Assembly (NCBI GenBank): GCA_016926805.1
Contig: JAFGNV010000210.1
Coordinates: 1 to 35,848, forward strand
DNA length: 35,848 bases
Direction: 5' to 3'
DNA from: Anaerolineae bacterium
GTDB taxonomy: Bacteria > Chloroflexota > Anaerolineae > 4572-78 > J111
Part shown: piece by piece, positions 23,389 to 32,551 of the stretch
Layout: each line of letters opens with the position of its first letter
Position numbering within the stretch: position 1 is the stretch's first letter
Made by a program: the position numbers and the translations under genes
The notes under the pieces: generated by a model
What the model was told of the DNA's origin: nothing
The model's database searches: none
Seen by the model: only the letters and a program-made list of their open reading frames with translations

Positions 23389-25688
23389 ACTGGCACATCA
23401 CCGCCAAACCAAATATCGCTCCTGATTTACTGGAATTCGCTGGCGCCCCTCTCCTGGCCCAACTTCTTGTCCAACGCGGCATCACCACGGTTGAGCAGGC
23501 CCGCGCCTTTCTTGACCCCGAAGCCTACGAACCTGCATCTCCCAAAGTTTTGCCTGACCTTGAACAGGCGGTCACCCGGCTTAACCAGGCCATTAAACGA
23601 CAAGAACTCATCTGCGTTTGGGGCGACTTTGACGTGGACGGCCAGACCGCCACCGCCCTGTTGATCTCGACGCTGCAAGATTTGGGGGCCAGGGTCACCT
23701 TTTACATCCCCAACCGCCTCACCGAGTCGCACGGGATTAAAATCCCTACGCTCGAGCAGATATTGGCTCAAGGAGTCAACCTGTTACTAACCTGTGATAC
23801 CGGCATCACCGAACATGAGGCAGTGCAGGCCGCCCAGGTCACCGGCACAGACGTTATCATTACCGATCACCACGATCTGGCCGACACCCTCCCGCTGGCG
23901 CAGGCAGTTATCAACCCCAAACGCCTGCCCGCCGGTCATCTCCTGCGCGAACTCCCCGGGGTGGGCGTGGCTTACAAACTGGCGGAGGCCCTCTACAAAT
24001 CACACCGGCGGGCCGACGAAAGCGAGGCGTTGCTCGATTTGGTCGCCCTGGGCATAGTGGCCGACGTGGCCCAACAAACCGGCGACACCCGTTATCTATT
24101 GCAAAAGGGCCTGGCGACTTTACAGGACACATCCCGTCCGGGATTACAAGCTTTGCTGGAAAACGCCAATCTGAAAACCAACCGCCTCACCGAAGATCAC
24201 ATCGGCTTTTGGCTGGCCCCCCGGCTTAATGCCCTGGGCCGCCTGGGCGATGCCAATCTGGCTGTAGAATTGCTCACCACCGACAATCGCGCCCGCGCCC
24301 GCATCATTGCCCTGCAATTGGAAGCCCTGAACGACCGGCGCAAAATGCTGGTGGATCGGGTGGTGATGCAGGCCCTGAGCCAGCTCGAGGACACGCCCTC
24401 GCTGACCGAATACAACGCCATTGTGCTGGCCTCCACCGACTGGCATCCCGGCGTTATCGGCATCGCCGCCAACCGGCTGATGGATCAGTACGGCAAACCG
24501 GCCATTCTCATTGCTTTGCGCCCCGACGGCCTGGGGCGCGGGTCGGCCCGCTCCATACCCGGCTGCGACATCCACCGGGCGCTCAAAACACAAGCCCCCC
24601 TGCTGGCCGGCTTTGGCGGGCATCCCCTGGCCGCCGGGCTGGCCATCCGGCCCGACAACATCCCCGACTTTCGCCGGGGTCTATCCGCCGCCCTGGCTGA
24701 TTGCCACATTGCCGCCGAAAAAACCCTCACCATTGACGCAATGGTTGAGTTGCCGCAAATTTCGGCAGACCTGCTGGCAACGATCCAACAATTGGGCCCC
24801 TTTGGCGCGGGTAATCCGCCAGTGCAACTGGGCTGCCGGGGATTGCGGGTGATCGAAGAAGCGATTTTTGGCAAAACAGGCACGCACCGGCGACTGATTG
24901 TGCAAGATGAGGCGGGGCGACAGCAGGAAGTGGTCTGGTGGGGCGGAGCAACTGAACGCATTCCCGGGGGCCGGTTCGATCTGGCCTTCAGCCTCAGCCC
25001 CGACGACTACCAGGGCGGCGACGCGGTGCAGGTGGAATGGCGGGATGCCCACGAGTGGGAACCCGCCCCCGTCATTCGCCCGCCGGAGTTTATCGATTGG
25101 CGGCAAACGTCCGAGGTACAAACAAACGTAGCCGAACTTGCAAACCCCTTAATTTGGGCCGAAGGAGTCAAACTATCCGGCCTTTCCGCATTACCTCGCC
25201 ATCAACTCTACCCCGCCGATACCCTGGTTATCTGGACGGCTCCACCGGGCCAGGACATTTTGCAGCAAGTTCTGGCCATAGTCCGACCCCGGCACATTTT
25301 TTTGGTCGGGCAACCGTCATCGTTGGACAGCCTGCCCACCTTTGCCAAACAATTGATGGGTCTTATCAAATATACACTCAGTCACAAACAAAACGAAGTT
25401 TATCTACCCGAACTGGCTGCCGCCCTGGGACATCGAGTCACCACGGCCCGGTTGGGAATCAACTGGCTGGTCGGTCAGGGCAAACTTACCATTATGCAGG
25501 AAGAGGAGGAACGGTTGATCCTGCAACCCGCCCAGAACACGCCAATCGCAACCGTAGCCGTGATAGAAGACATGCTCCAAGCGATGTTAGCCGAGACGAT
25601 GGCCTACCGCCACTTTTTTAAAAAAGCCAGTTTGACCGCTCTGGAAATCGGTTCGGCCTTTAGCAAAGAACCGGCAGAACCCGGGTGA
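23385..25688 (+). CDS. recJ: Single-stranded-DNA-specific exonuclease RecJ
   Basis: About 767 aa. The 5'-3' ssDNA exonuclease of the RecF/mismatch/base-excision pathways. DHH-domain motifs: GDFDVDG (D81, D83, D85), LLLTCDTGITEHEAV, ITDHHDLADTLPLAQAVINP (DHH 161-163), GVGVAYKLAEAL. The DHHA1 domain has FGGHPLAAGLAIR (H413). An extra C-terminal stretch of about 200 residues ends in a winged-helix-like region (QNEVYLPELAAALGHRVTTA). The first ATG/GTG/TTG in frame is TTG 23550, but typical RecJ N-terminal sequence (LLVQRGITTVEQARAFLDP) lies upstream of it and runs back to a stop at 23379-23381. The start must therefore be CTG 23385 or ATT 23382. GGAG at 23373-23376 has good spacing to either. Confidence 0.92.
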   Translation: MNWHITAKPNIAPDLLEFAGAPLLAQLLVQRGITTVEQARAFLDPEAYEPASPKVLPDLEQAVTRLNQAIKRQELICVWGDFDVDGQTATALLISTLQDLGARVTFYIPNRLTESHGIKIPTLEQILAQGVNLLLTCDTGITEHEAVQAAQVTGTDVIITDHHDLADTLPLAQAVINPKRLPAGHLLRELPGVGVAYKLAEALYKSHRRADESEALLDLVALGIVADVAQQTGDTRYLLQKGLATLQDTSRPGLQALLENANLKTNRLTEDHIGFWLAPRLNALGRLGDANLAVELLTTDNRARARIIALQLEALNDRRKMLVDRVVMQALSQLEDTPSLTEYNAIVLASTDWHPGVIGIAANRLMDQYGKPAILIALRPDGLGRGSARSIPGCDIHRALKTQAPLLAGFGGHPLAAGLAIRPDNIPDFRRGLSAALADCHIAAEKTLTIDAMVELPQISADLLATIQQLGPFGAGNPPVQLGCRGLRVIEEAIFGKTGTHRRLIVQDEAGRQQEVVWWGGATERIPGGRFDLAFSLSPDDYQGGDAVQVEWRDAHEWEPAPVIRPPEFIDWRQTSEVQTNVAELANPLIWAEGVKLSGLSALPRHQLYPADTLVIWTAPPGQDILQQVLAIVRPRHIFLVGQPSSLDSLPTFAKQLMGLIKYTLSHKQNEVYLPELAAALGHRVTTARLGINWLVGQGKLTIMQEEEERLILQPAQNTPIATVAVIEDMLQAMLAETMAYRHFFKKASLTALEIGSAFSKEPAEPG

Positions 25689-25719
25689 CGTAGAATTTTG
25701 AACTTTAAACATTAAAACG

Positions 25720-25748
25720 TGGCGTTTACGCTGATTTTCTGCTATACT
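25720..25748 (+). promoter_or_regulatory. Candidate promoter upstream of the GAF gene
   Basis: TATACT at 25743-25748 is a good -10 box, 18 bases before the start codon region of the GAF gene. The matching -35 is poor: TGGCGT at 25720 with a 17-base spacer, or TTTACG with too short a spacer. It would separate the GAF gene from the recJ transcript. Confidence 0.3.
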
Positions 25749-25766
25749 ACTGAAAAGGAGACAGTT

Positions 25767-26360
25767 ATGAGCGCGACAACATCCGCCCAAGCTCTAAAAC
25801 AGGAAAACAAAACCTTACGCAACTACCTGAACACGGTCAGAGAGCTTTACTGGGCCAGTCAGGAGATAACCTCGGCCGACAATTTGCTCTATGAACTCAA
25901 CCAGCTTTTGTATAAGGTTATGGCGGTGGTGGGGGCCAAGGATGGCTCGATCTGTCGCCTGGATAAACAATCCGGGGAGTTGGTCTTTATGCTGGTGCAT
26001 GGCGAACTGGGTCGACAGTTGCCGGATTATCGCATCAAAAGCAATACGGGTATCGCCGGTTGGGTGGTGGAAAACCGCCAGCCCATTATCGTCAATGAAC
26101 CGCGTCAAGACTCGCGCTTCTCCGAAATTGTGGATAGTGAATTTGGTTTTTTCACCAGATCAATTGTATCCGCGCCCATTATGCGCCGGGGCAGTTTAAA
26201 GGGAGTGGTGCAACTGCTCAACAAACGCGGCAGCGAGTTTAACGAAGCCGATACGGTGCTGCTGTTGATTCTGGGTCAGGTATCGGCCATTGTTTTTGAA
26301 GAGATCGAAGCTCGCTCCGGTTTGAAAAAGGGCGAGGAAGAAGACCCGATCTATCTTTAA
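25767..26360 (+). CDS. GAF-domain protein
   Basis: 197 aa from ATG 25767, with AAGGAG ten bases upstream; an in-frame codon at 25719 is not supported. The N-terminus (SAQALKQENKTLRNYLNTVR) is probably coiled coil. The rest is a single GAF domain: LLYKVMAVVGAKDGSICRLD, NTGIAGWVVENRQPIIVNEP, SIVSAPIMRRGSLKGVVQLLN, ADTVLLLILGQVSAIV. GAF domains bind small ligands such as cyclic nucleotides or tetrapyrroles, or dimerise. No output domain (kinase, HTH, GGDEF) is attached, so it may be a stand-alone sensor partner. It lies convergent to the M1 peptidase gene, with nine bases between the ends and no clear terminator. Confidence 0.88.
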   Translation: MSATTSAQALKQENKTLRNYLNTVRELYWASQEITSADNLLYELNQLLYKVMAVVGAKDGSICRLDKQSGELVFMLVHGELGRQLPDYRIKSNTGIAGWVVENRQPIIVNEPRQDSRFSEIVDSEFGFFTRSIVSAPIMRRGSLKGVVQLLNKRGSEFNEADTVLLLILGQVSAIVFEEIEARSGLKKGEEEDPIYL

Positions 26361-26369
26361 TTTTTTCTG

Positions 26370-27998
26370 CTACCTGGCATAAACCCACTCCTCAAACAGG
26401 TCGGTCAAATCACATTGACAATGTTGCTGGGCCAGTTGTTTGAACGACTCCGCGGTGCCAATTCCCCATTTGTGCGTTTCATAGTAATCGCGCAAGAATT
26501 CCGCAAATGATGCCTCTCCCATTGCCTCAGCCAGGGTTTTGAGAAAAAGCGGGCCACGTCCGTAAACAATGGCGCCATAGGCTTTGCCCTCATAATCTCC
26601 GGCAGGTAAACCGATGGGAATATCGGCGCGGTCTACCCGCGCCCAACGATCCTCCCACGACTGAAGATAGCTCCGGGCTGCCGCTTCACCATACGTATCG
26701 GTGTAATAAAGCCAGGTGGCATATTGAGCCAACGCCTCATCGAGCCAGGGTTCGTCCACCTGGTCGTTGCCCACAACGTTGTAAAACCATTGGTGCGCAA
26801 CCTCGTGCGCCACCGTGCCTTCAAGCATAATGGGAGCAGGAACTCCGGCGATCGCGGCGCCGGGGTCGTAAAGCGCCAGCGAGATTCCCACCAGCCCGGG
26901 ATACTCAATACCCAGGGCAAGCATCGGCGTACTCAACACGTCAAACTCGGCGTAGGGATAGGGGCCAAAAGACTCGTTAAAACTCCGCAACGCATCTAAG
27001 GCCACCTGCAAAGCCAGTTCGGCGTGATCGGTTTGCCTGGCAAAGGCATAACTGTTGATGGTGGTTTCCCCTACGGTATCACGAATGACGGTGTAGTTAT
27101 TGCTGGCCGCCAGGTAAAAATCACGCGCAGGACCGGCGGCAAAGGTAATCACTTGCCTATCTCCGTCAACCTCACGATCAATTTCAATACCTGTCGCCGC
27201 CACCGTCAGACCGGCGGGCGCCATCACCCGTGCCAGGTAAAAGCTGGCGTCATTGTAACTCAAATCGGCGTTTGGCGGTGGTGTTTCCACATTCCAGCCT
27301 TCATCATCATAAACCGGGATCGTGGGGTAAAATTCATCCAACACCAAAACATCGTCAAAATAGCCAAACAAACCGTAATTTCCGGCCATCTCCTGGGGCA
27401 CTTCCACTACAAAATCCATTTGAATGTTTGCAGACTGGCCCGGCGACAGGGGCGTGAGCAGGGGCACCCGCAACGCCGTATCCTCAAACTCGTAAGCCGG
27501 TTCTGCCGCCCCACCATTCATTTTAACCTCCGACACGGTTATCTTTCCGCCGGCATTGTTGGCGAACAAACGAAAATAAACATCATCGAGTGGTTCAGTT
27601 TCCCGGTTGGTATAGTGGACTTCTTGATGACCGGTTACTTGCAGCAGGTTGTCGGCAATTTTTAGATCAAGGTGATACACGCTGGCGCCCGGCAACCGGT
27701 CGAGCACTGGTTGCTCGGATTCAATCAGGCCCGGTCGAAAGATGGTCCGGTCATCCCAATCCACACCCGGCCAAGCAGATTCGGCATTAACCGGGTCAAG
27801 GGTAGCTTCAACCGCTATCTCGGTGGCTCTGGTCGGAGGAGTGACTACCTCCGGGGTTAGCGGCTGGGATTCATTTACCGTTGCTGGAACCTCTGCGGTT
27901 GGCGTTGGCGGCGGGGTCGACCGGCAAGCCGCCGTTGATACGGCCATCAATGCAATCACCAAAAAGGCAAACACTTTGTCGGTAGAAAATGTCGTCAT
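26370..27998 (-). CDS. M1-family metallopeptidase lipoprotein (aminopeptidase N-like)
   Basis: 542 aa. The start was set at ATG 27998 (AAGGAG upstream), giving a lipoprotein signal MTTFSTDKVFAFLVIALMAV then STAAC; the frame is open to 28106 without support. A Pro/Thr/Val-rich linker follows. The M1 zinc site is HEVAHQWF (H398, E399, H402) with the third ligand E421 in EPWLDEALAQY, exactly 18 residues after H402, as in the family. A GIEYPGLVGIS segment takes the place of the usual GAMEN exopeptidase loop (here LGIEYP), which may alter specificity. The N-terminal beta domain (YHLDLKIADNLLQVTGHQEV) is typical. It would act outside the cell, anchored to the membrane. The Pro/Thr-rich protein gene lies directly upstream, 13 bases away. 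Confidence 0.92.
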   Translation of the reverse strand: MTTFSTDKVFAFLVIALMAVSTAACRSTPPPTPTAEVPATVNESQPLTPEVVTPPTRATEIAVEATLDPVNAESAWPGVDWDDRTIFRPGLIESEQPVLDRLPGASVYHLDLKIADNLLQVTGHQEVHYTNRETEPLDDVYFRLFANNAGGKITVSEVKMNGGAAEPAYEFEDTALRVPLLTPLSPGQSANIQMDFVVEVPQEMAGNYGLFGYFDDVLVLDEFYPTIPVYDDEGWNVETPPPNADLSYNDASFYLARVMAPAGLTVAATGIEIDREVDGDRQVITFAAGPARDFYLAASNNYTVIRDTVGETTINSYAFARQTDHAELALQVALDALRSFNESFGPYPYAEFDVLSTPMLALGIEYPGLVGISLALYDPGAAIAGVPAPIMLEGTVAHEVAHQWFYNVVGNDQVDEPWLDEALAQYATWLYYTDTYGEAAARSYLQSWEDRWARVDRADIPIGLPAGDYEGKAYGAIVYGRGPLFLKTLAEAMGEASFAEFLRDYYETHKWGIGTAESFKQLAQQHCQCDLTDLFEEWVYAR

Positions 27999-28011
27999 CT
28001 TGACTCCTTTC

Positions 28012-28848
28012 TCATTCTCCCAAGCGGTACAGGACAAAGTACCAGGTTGGGTTGGCCGGGTCAAAAGAGGTTTCCAGTGGTAACGCCACCGGCTGGCCAA
28101 CTTCATTCACTAACTGTAGCGTCCACACCCCGCCCGGCGAATCGGGGACCTGGTATTTGATGTTTCCGGCCTTGTAATGCATGGCCCCACTGTTTTCGGT
28201 CCACCGGTTGGCGCTCAGGCCGCTTTCCGCCTGCAGGCCGTCGCTATGATGGCCCACCAGCCGGTACCCACCCAGGGGGGTATTGTTGGTATCGGTAACG
28301 GCAATATACACGTCAAAATTAAGATGATTGGTGGGAAACTGCTCCACTTCTGAGGCCGTAAAAATCAGAGCCGGGGTCGGCGTGTTGGTAGGTGTGGGGG
28401 TGTCGGTAGGCGGCGGGCTGGGGGTGGGGGTGGGGGTGGCCGTTGGGGGTAGGGGAGTTGGCGAAGGCGGCAGGAAGGTTGGGGTTGGGGTTGGGGTTGC
28501 AATTTCTGTAACCACAGGGAGCGGCGTAGAAATGAGGGTGGGGGTGAAGGCGGGAGCGGAAACTGTAGAAGACAGAGGCGGTGGGCTGGCGAGACCCATT
28601 GGGATAACCGGCGTTACATTAAGGATAGCCGGGGTGCTGGTTACAGTTGGCAAGACAAACACCACCGGCCTGGGGGTTGGGCGAGGCTTGGCAGTGACTT
28701 CAGGCGTTTGCTGCCAGCCCACCCATAAGGTCAAACCGGAACCGAGGGAAATCAGGGCCAGGGCCAGGCAAAATCCGATCAGAAGCAAGACACTCAGTAC
28801 CAGCGTCGTTCGATGTTTTTTCAATTTGAGTAGACCTTTCCCCACCAA
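28012..28848 (-). CDS. Membrane-anchored Pro/Thr-rich surface protein
   Basis: 278 aa from TTG 28848. A TTG at 28824 (giving KKHRTTLVLSVLLLIGFCLA at the N-terminus, with GGGGAAAGG upstream) is an attractive alternative. One N-terminal TM segment is followed by a long low-complexity linker of TPTPT/PPSPTPLPP type (about residues 50-165). The C-terminal domain of about 110 residues (NHLNFDVYIAVTDTNNTPLG, GGVWTLQLVNEVGQPV) looks like an Ig/fibronectin-like beta-sandwich. This linker style is common in Chloroflexota surface proteins. The gene ends 13 bases before the M1 peptidase start, so the two are likely cotranscribed. No enzymatic function is visible. Confidence 0.8.
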   Translation of the reverse strand: MVGKGLLKLKKHRTTLVLSVLLLIGFCLALALISLGSGLTLWVGWQQTPEVTAKPRPTPRPVVFVLPTVTSTPAILNVTPVIPMGLASPPPLSSTVSAPAFTPTLISTPLPVVTEIATPTPTPTFLPPSPTPLPPTATPTPTPSPPPTDTPTPTNTPTPALIFTASEVEQFPTNHLNFDVYIAVTDTNNTPLGGYRLVGHHSDGLQAESGLSANRWTENSGAMHYKAGNIKYQVPDSPGGVWTLQLVNEVGQPVALPLETSFDPANPTWYFVLYRLGE

Positions 28849-28893
28849 TGTTTCAGAAGAATATCAACTCGACATAAAATTGGGGCTGTCTCG

Positions 28894-28923
28894 TTGTCAG
28901 TAAGGTTAAAGCTATGGTATACT
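28894..28923 (+). promoter_or_regulatory. Strong sigma70-like promoter for the BNR-repeat protein gene
   Basis: -35 TTGTCA (28894-28899, five of six consensus) and -10 TATACT (28918-28923, five of six) are separated by 18 bases. Transcription would start near 28930, giving a leader of about 120 bases before ATG 29050. The region 28849-29049 contains nothing else that I can assign. Confidence 0.65.
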
Positions 28924-29049
28924 GGAAAAGGAACACAATTTAACATCAACTATCGAGTGAATCCGTTAGCTCATCCTGACACTCTATCGTACCTCAATTA
29001 CAGCGTCTAGCCAAAATTGACCGGGTAACTACAAAAAGGAATAAGAAAA

Positions 29050-31593
29050 ATGTTAAGCTACAAACGTATTCTCATGGGAATGTTGCTAGCTCTGGCCGGA
29101 CTATGGATCGGGGCTTCGACGACGAGTCTGGCTATTGAACCATCACCGAAGGATGACGCCTGGCTACCGGTCGATGGCCCTCTCGGTGGTTCGGTGGCCG
29201 CGGTGGTGGTTTCACCCAATTTTGCCAACGACCAGACTGCTTTTGCGGCGGTCCGGGGGCACGGCGTTTACCGCACCACGGATGCCGGACATTTCTGGGA
29301 GCGGGTCACCCCCTTGGAGGAACGTTCCGGCTGGGTGATCCTGGATTTGGCCATTTCTCCCAACTATGCCGCAGACCAAACCGTTCTGGTGTTGACCGAT
29401 ATTTGGACTTACGGCGGCAATGTGTATCGTTCCACCGACGGCGGTGATACCTGGCAACCACCTGACAGTCACCCCGATGGTATGCAGCCCGGGGCATTAC
29501 AGTTGGCGATTTCACCCGATTTTACCGGCGATGTTCTCATTTATTTGTTGAGCGGACGCGGGGTTCTGCATTCCACCGACGGCGGACAAAATTTTATCCA
29601 ACTCGACCCGCCCTGGTTTGATTCGCAACGGGTTGAAGCTGTGGCCTTTTCCCCGGCCTATGCCACAGACCAGACGCTCCTGGCCAGTGTGTGGGACGAC
29701 GGTCTCTTTCGTTCCACGGATGCCGGTATTACCTGGACGCCCAGCGGTAGCGGCCTGCCATCGGGGGTCGTACCTCAGGTTTTGGCGCTGTCCCCCCACT
29801 TCGACGCCGACGGCATGGCCTTGCTGGTTTCAAATCAAGATCAAACCATCTACCGCAGTAGCGACGGGGGCAATAATTGGACTGCCACCGATCTCACCTT
29901 GCAGCGTGGTAAACAATGGCTCACTTTTTCGCCAAATTTTGCCGCCGACCAGCTTGTTTTTGCCGGAAGCCAGAATGACGGCGTAGTCTACCGTTCGGAC
30001 GATGGCGGGCAGCATTGGTCAACCTTTGGCGAGGGATTACTGGGAGCGGGGAGTTTCGACCTGGCTCTCTCACCTGAGTTTGGCCCTACCGGCACTACCT
30101 TTTTAGCGCATAGCAACGGCGTTTATCAAAACACAGCCGGTCTCTGGCACTCAAGCAACCAGGGGCTGGCCCGCCTGTACGTGAGTGATGTCGACGCCGG
30201 GCCGCCGGATGCGCCGGTTCTGTTTGTCGGAACCAACTTCTTTGAGGAGGTATTTTCTTACAGTTCGCTGGCCTACCACGGCAATGTCCACACTTCCCCC
30301 ACGGGTCAGGTTTGGCAACCGGCCAGCCCGCGCCTGGAACGAGTCGTCGATGTGGCGGTGTCACCCAATTACGGCCAGGACCAGACTGTTTTTGCCGCCA
30401 CCGGCTATCTGGCCAGCCATGGCGTGCAGGGCGGACATTTATACCGCACCACCGATGGCGGCCGTTCCTGGCAGCAGATGCCGGAAATGGCTTTTTTGCA
30501 GTCCGTGGCTCTCTCGCCGGATTACGCCCACGACCAGACAGTTTTTGCCAGCAGCGCCTATCCACCCGTGGCCGGGCTTCATCGCTCCACCGACGGCGGC
30601 GAAACCTGGACGCACCTCAAGACCGTCTATTCCCGTATTCTGGCTCTCTCGCCGGGCTATGCCAGTGACGGCATCGTCTTCACCGCCAGCTTTGAGAATC
30701 TACTCCGCTCTACTGATCGGGGAGACACCTGGACGCCCGTTTTTGACAGCGAAGTCCGCGCCCTGGTACTTTCGCCAGATTTTGCCACCGACGGCGCCGC
30801 TTATCTTGTTTCCAAGAATAGTCTTTACCGTTCTGGCGATGGCGGTTTAAACTGGCAGCAAATCCCCGCCGACGACCTGCCCGGCCCCCCTGATGTCTTG
30901 ACTTTTGGCCCGGTTAAGGACCTCTACACCAGCGTCAGAAACGTGGGCGTGCATCGTTCGATTGACGGCGGTAGTCACTGGGAGCCAGTCGGTCGCTTCC
31001 CGGCTGATCATTTTATCAGCGCGCTCAAGTGGTATCAAGATAAGGCGAACACCTGGACCCTCTACGCCGGGACTGATGACGGTCTGTGGGCCTATCAACC
31101 ATCCGAAACACCCCCTGGACCGCCAATAGAACTGGCCAACGGGGACTTTGAGGATGGTTTTTATACCCTAAACGGGGTGAGTATCGCCAACGGCTGGGCC
31201 ACCTACACGGCGGCGGGTAATCCTTCTTTTGCCGGTGAACGCTCCACTGTTCATGGGGGTCAGTGGGCGTATAAACTATCCGGTTACGCTCCCTTCACCG
31301 CCGGTCTGGCGCAGGTGGTGGGAGTAGAACCGGGGCAAACGTACCGGGTCACCGCTTACTACCAGTTGTATCCACCGGGGGATGGTCAAGCATTTTTGGG
31401 CGTGCAGGATGGTCCGTCGCCCACCCACTGGGTCGGCGATAGCTGGCCGGGGGTCTGGCGATGCCTTTCGCAGGAGATCACCGCTACTTCAGCCCAACTG
31501 TTGATTACGTTGCAAGGGAGCAATGGCCTCGACCCAAACACCAACGTTTATTTTGACGACGTCAGCGTGACGCCGGTTGGGACAGTACGGTAG
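29050..31593 (+). CDS. Secreted BNR/Asp-box repeat protein with C-terminal carbohydrate-binding-like domain
   Basis: 847 aa. The signal peptide MLSYKRILMGMLLALAGLWI, then GASTTSLA, is followed by a run of beta-propeller blades of about 50 residues. Each blade has a LSPxF/YAxDQTVF-type start and an Asp-box (RTTDAGHFW, RSTDGGDTW, HSTDGGQNF, RSTDAGITW, RSSDGGNNW, RSDDGGQHW, RTTDGGRSW, RSTDGGETW, RSTDRGDTW, RSGDGGLNW, RSIDGGSHW). From about residue 690 a jelly-roll-like domain (NGDFEDGF, GGQWAYKLSGYAPFTAGLAQ, VEPGQTYRVTAYYQLYPPGD, NVYFDDVSV) resembles CBM4/9-type carbohydrate-binding modules. It is probably an extracellular binding or structural protein; no glycosidase residues are seen. It has its own upstream promoter. 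Confidence 0.85.
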   Translation: MLSYKRILMGMLLALAGLWIGASTTSLAIEPSPKDDAWLPVDGPLGGSVAAVVVSPNFANDQTAFAAVRGHGVYRTTDAGHFWERVTPLEERSGWVILDLAISPNYAADQTVLVLTDIWTYGGNVYRSTDGGDTWQPPDSHPDGMQPGALQLAISPDFTGDVLIYLLSGRGVLHSTDGGQNFIQLDPPWFDSQRVEAVAFSPAYATDQTLLASVWDDGLFRSTDAGITWTPSGSGLPSGVVPQVLALSPHFDADGMALLVSNQDQTIYRSSDGGNNWTATDLTLQRGKQWLTFSPNFAADQLVFAGSQNDGVVYRSDDGGQHWSTFGEGLLGAGSFDLALSPEFGPTGTTFLAHSNGVYQNTAGLWHSSNQGLARLYVSDVDAGPPDAPVLFVGTNFFEEVFSYSSLAYHGNVHTSPTGQVWQPASPRLERVVDVAVSPNYGQDQTVFAATGYLASHGVQGGHLYRTTDGGRSWQQMPEMAFLQSVALSPDYAHDQTVFASSAYPPVAGLHRSTDGGETWTHLKTVYSRILALSPGYASDGIVFTASFENLLRSTDRGDTWTPVFDSEVRALVLSPDFATDGAAYLVSKNSLYRSGDGGLNWQQIPADDLPGPPDVLTFGPVKDLYTSVRNVGVHRSIDGGSHWEPVGRFPADHFISALKWYQDKANTWTLYAGTDDGLWAYQPSETPPGPPIELANGDFEDGFYTLNGVSIANGWATYTAAGNPSFAGERSTVHGGQWAYKLSGYAPFTAGLAQVVGVEPGQTYRVTAYYQLYPPGDGQAFLGVQDGPSPTHWVGDSWPGVWRCLSQEITATSAQLLITLQGSNGLDPNTNVYFDDVSVTPVGTVR

Positions 31594-31605
31594 AGAGTCT
31601 ATCCT

Positions 31606-31663
31606 AATTTTTTGGCCATAGGGTAGATACAGGACTATGTCCTGTCCCTGTCGCCAAAATTTT
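31606..31663. repeat. Imperfect inverted repeat, degraded relative of the 31-nt palindrome; possible terminator
   Basis: The arms AATTTTTTGGC (31606-31616) and GCCAAAATTTT (31653-31663) enclose GTAGATACAGGACTATGTCC / TGTCCCTGTC. The enclosed part has an ACAGGAC/GTCCTGT stem and resembles the 35315-35345 palindrome. It lies just past the stop of the BNR gene, so it could end that transcript; the T-run is only on one side. Confidence 0.5.
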
Positions 31664-31747
31664 GGGACGCACCCTACAGTAGATGCTCAAACCCGCTCAC
31701 CTTACTGGGCCAACTTGTGCATGTTAGGGGGGTAAGGTAGAATTTAA

Positions 31748-31766
31748 GACGAGCCTCATGCTCGTC
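31748..31766. repeat. Short inverted repeat GACGAGC-CTCAT-GCTCGTC
   Basis: Two perfect 7-base arms lie around a 5-base loop, 27 bases upstream of the TTG start of the TPR/TM gene. It might occupy the 5' leader of that gene. The rest of 31664-31747 shows nothing recognisable. Confidence 0.5.
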
Positions 31767-31792
31767 GACCCTCACAGAAAGATCGCAATACA

Positions 31793-32551
31793 TTGGCCAC
31801 CCGACGCGAAATAGATCAATGGTTGGAAGAAGGCATTCTGGCCGCAAAAGCCGGTCAAAATCAGCAAGCCCGCTTTCGGCTGCTGGATGTAGTTGAGCAA
31901 GACCAAACCAACGAAACCGCCTGGTACTGGCTCTACCAGGTGTTTGACCGCCGCGACGATAGACGGATTTGCCTGGAAAACCTCCTCACTATCAACCCCG
32001 ATAACGAATGGGCCAGACAGGAATTACTCAACTATTTAGACCCCGCCGAGGTGGCCAGGTACCGAGCCGCAGCGTCCCACTCCGCGGACAGTCCCCCGGT
32101 TAAAGGGGCAACCAGTACCGCTCGTCCGATCACCTTGAAGCTGGTCTCTGCATTTTGGGCGGGTATTTCCATTATCTTTTTGGGTGGTGGTATAATTGCT
32201 ATTGGAGAATGGTTCATCTCGACTCTACGAAGTCGATCCTTTCCCTATTACATCTCTGCCCTGCAAGGTTTTGAATTATTGGTAGCAATTATGTTTGTGG
32301 TGGCCGGCATCATCGGTTTGGTGGTGGCCACGGGGTTGTTTGCCCAATCAATGGCCGGTTTTTACGGAAGCCTGCTGCTGGCCCTGAGCCTGCTGCTCAT
32401 TGGCCCCACCGTCAGTTTGATTGCGGACCCACCCAATTATCTGGTTTTGGTGTGTACTGGCGGTATTTCCGGCATGATTGTCATGCTAACGCTGGCCAGC
32501 CATCCCGGTTTTAATAACATCCCACAAGACAATGACCAATCGTCCAACTGA
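31793..32551 (+). CDS. Four-TM membrane protein with TPR-like cytosolic N-terminus
   Basis: 252 aa from TTG 31793 (no strong ribosome site). The N-terminal ~85 residues form a TPR-like helical hairpin: QWLEEGILAAKAGQNQQARF, LDVVEQDQTNETAWYWLYQV, CLENLLTINPDNEWARQEL. This is the tetratricopeptide pattern found at the N-terminus of many Chloroflexota membrane proteins. Four hydrophobic segments follow (for example SAFWAGISIIFLGGGIIAI, LLVAIMFVVAGIIGLVVATG, YGSLLLALSLLLIGPTVSLI, VCTGGISGMIVMLTLA). No catalytic motifs are present. Its 3' end overlaps the PEP-utilising enzyme start by 20 bases, so expression of the two is probably coupled. Confidence 0.75.
   Translation: MATRREIDQWLEEGILAAKAGQNQQARFRLLDVVEQDQTNETAWYWLYQVFDRRDDRRICLENLLTINPDNEWARQELLNYLDPAEVARYRAAASHSADSPPVKGATSTARPITLKLVSAFWAGISIIFLGGGIIAIGEWFISTLRSRSFPYYISALQGFELLVAIMFVVAGIIGLVVATGLFAQSMAGFYGSLLLALSLLLIGPTVSLIADPPNYLVLVCTGGISGMIVMLTLASHPGFNNIPQDNDQSSN

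Noticed and set aside
28328..28903. A Gly/Val-rich plus-strand open frame (VGVGVGV-type)
   Set aside because: It is the reverse translation of the Pro/Thr-rich linker of the minus-strand surface protein; low complexity explains its openness.
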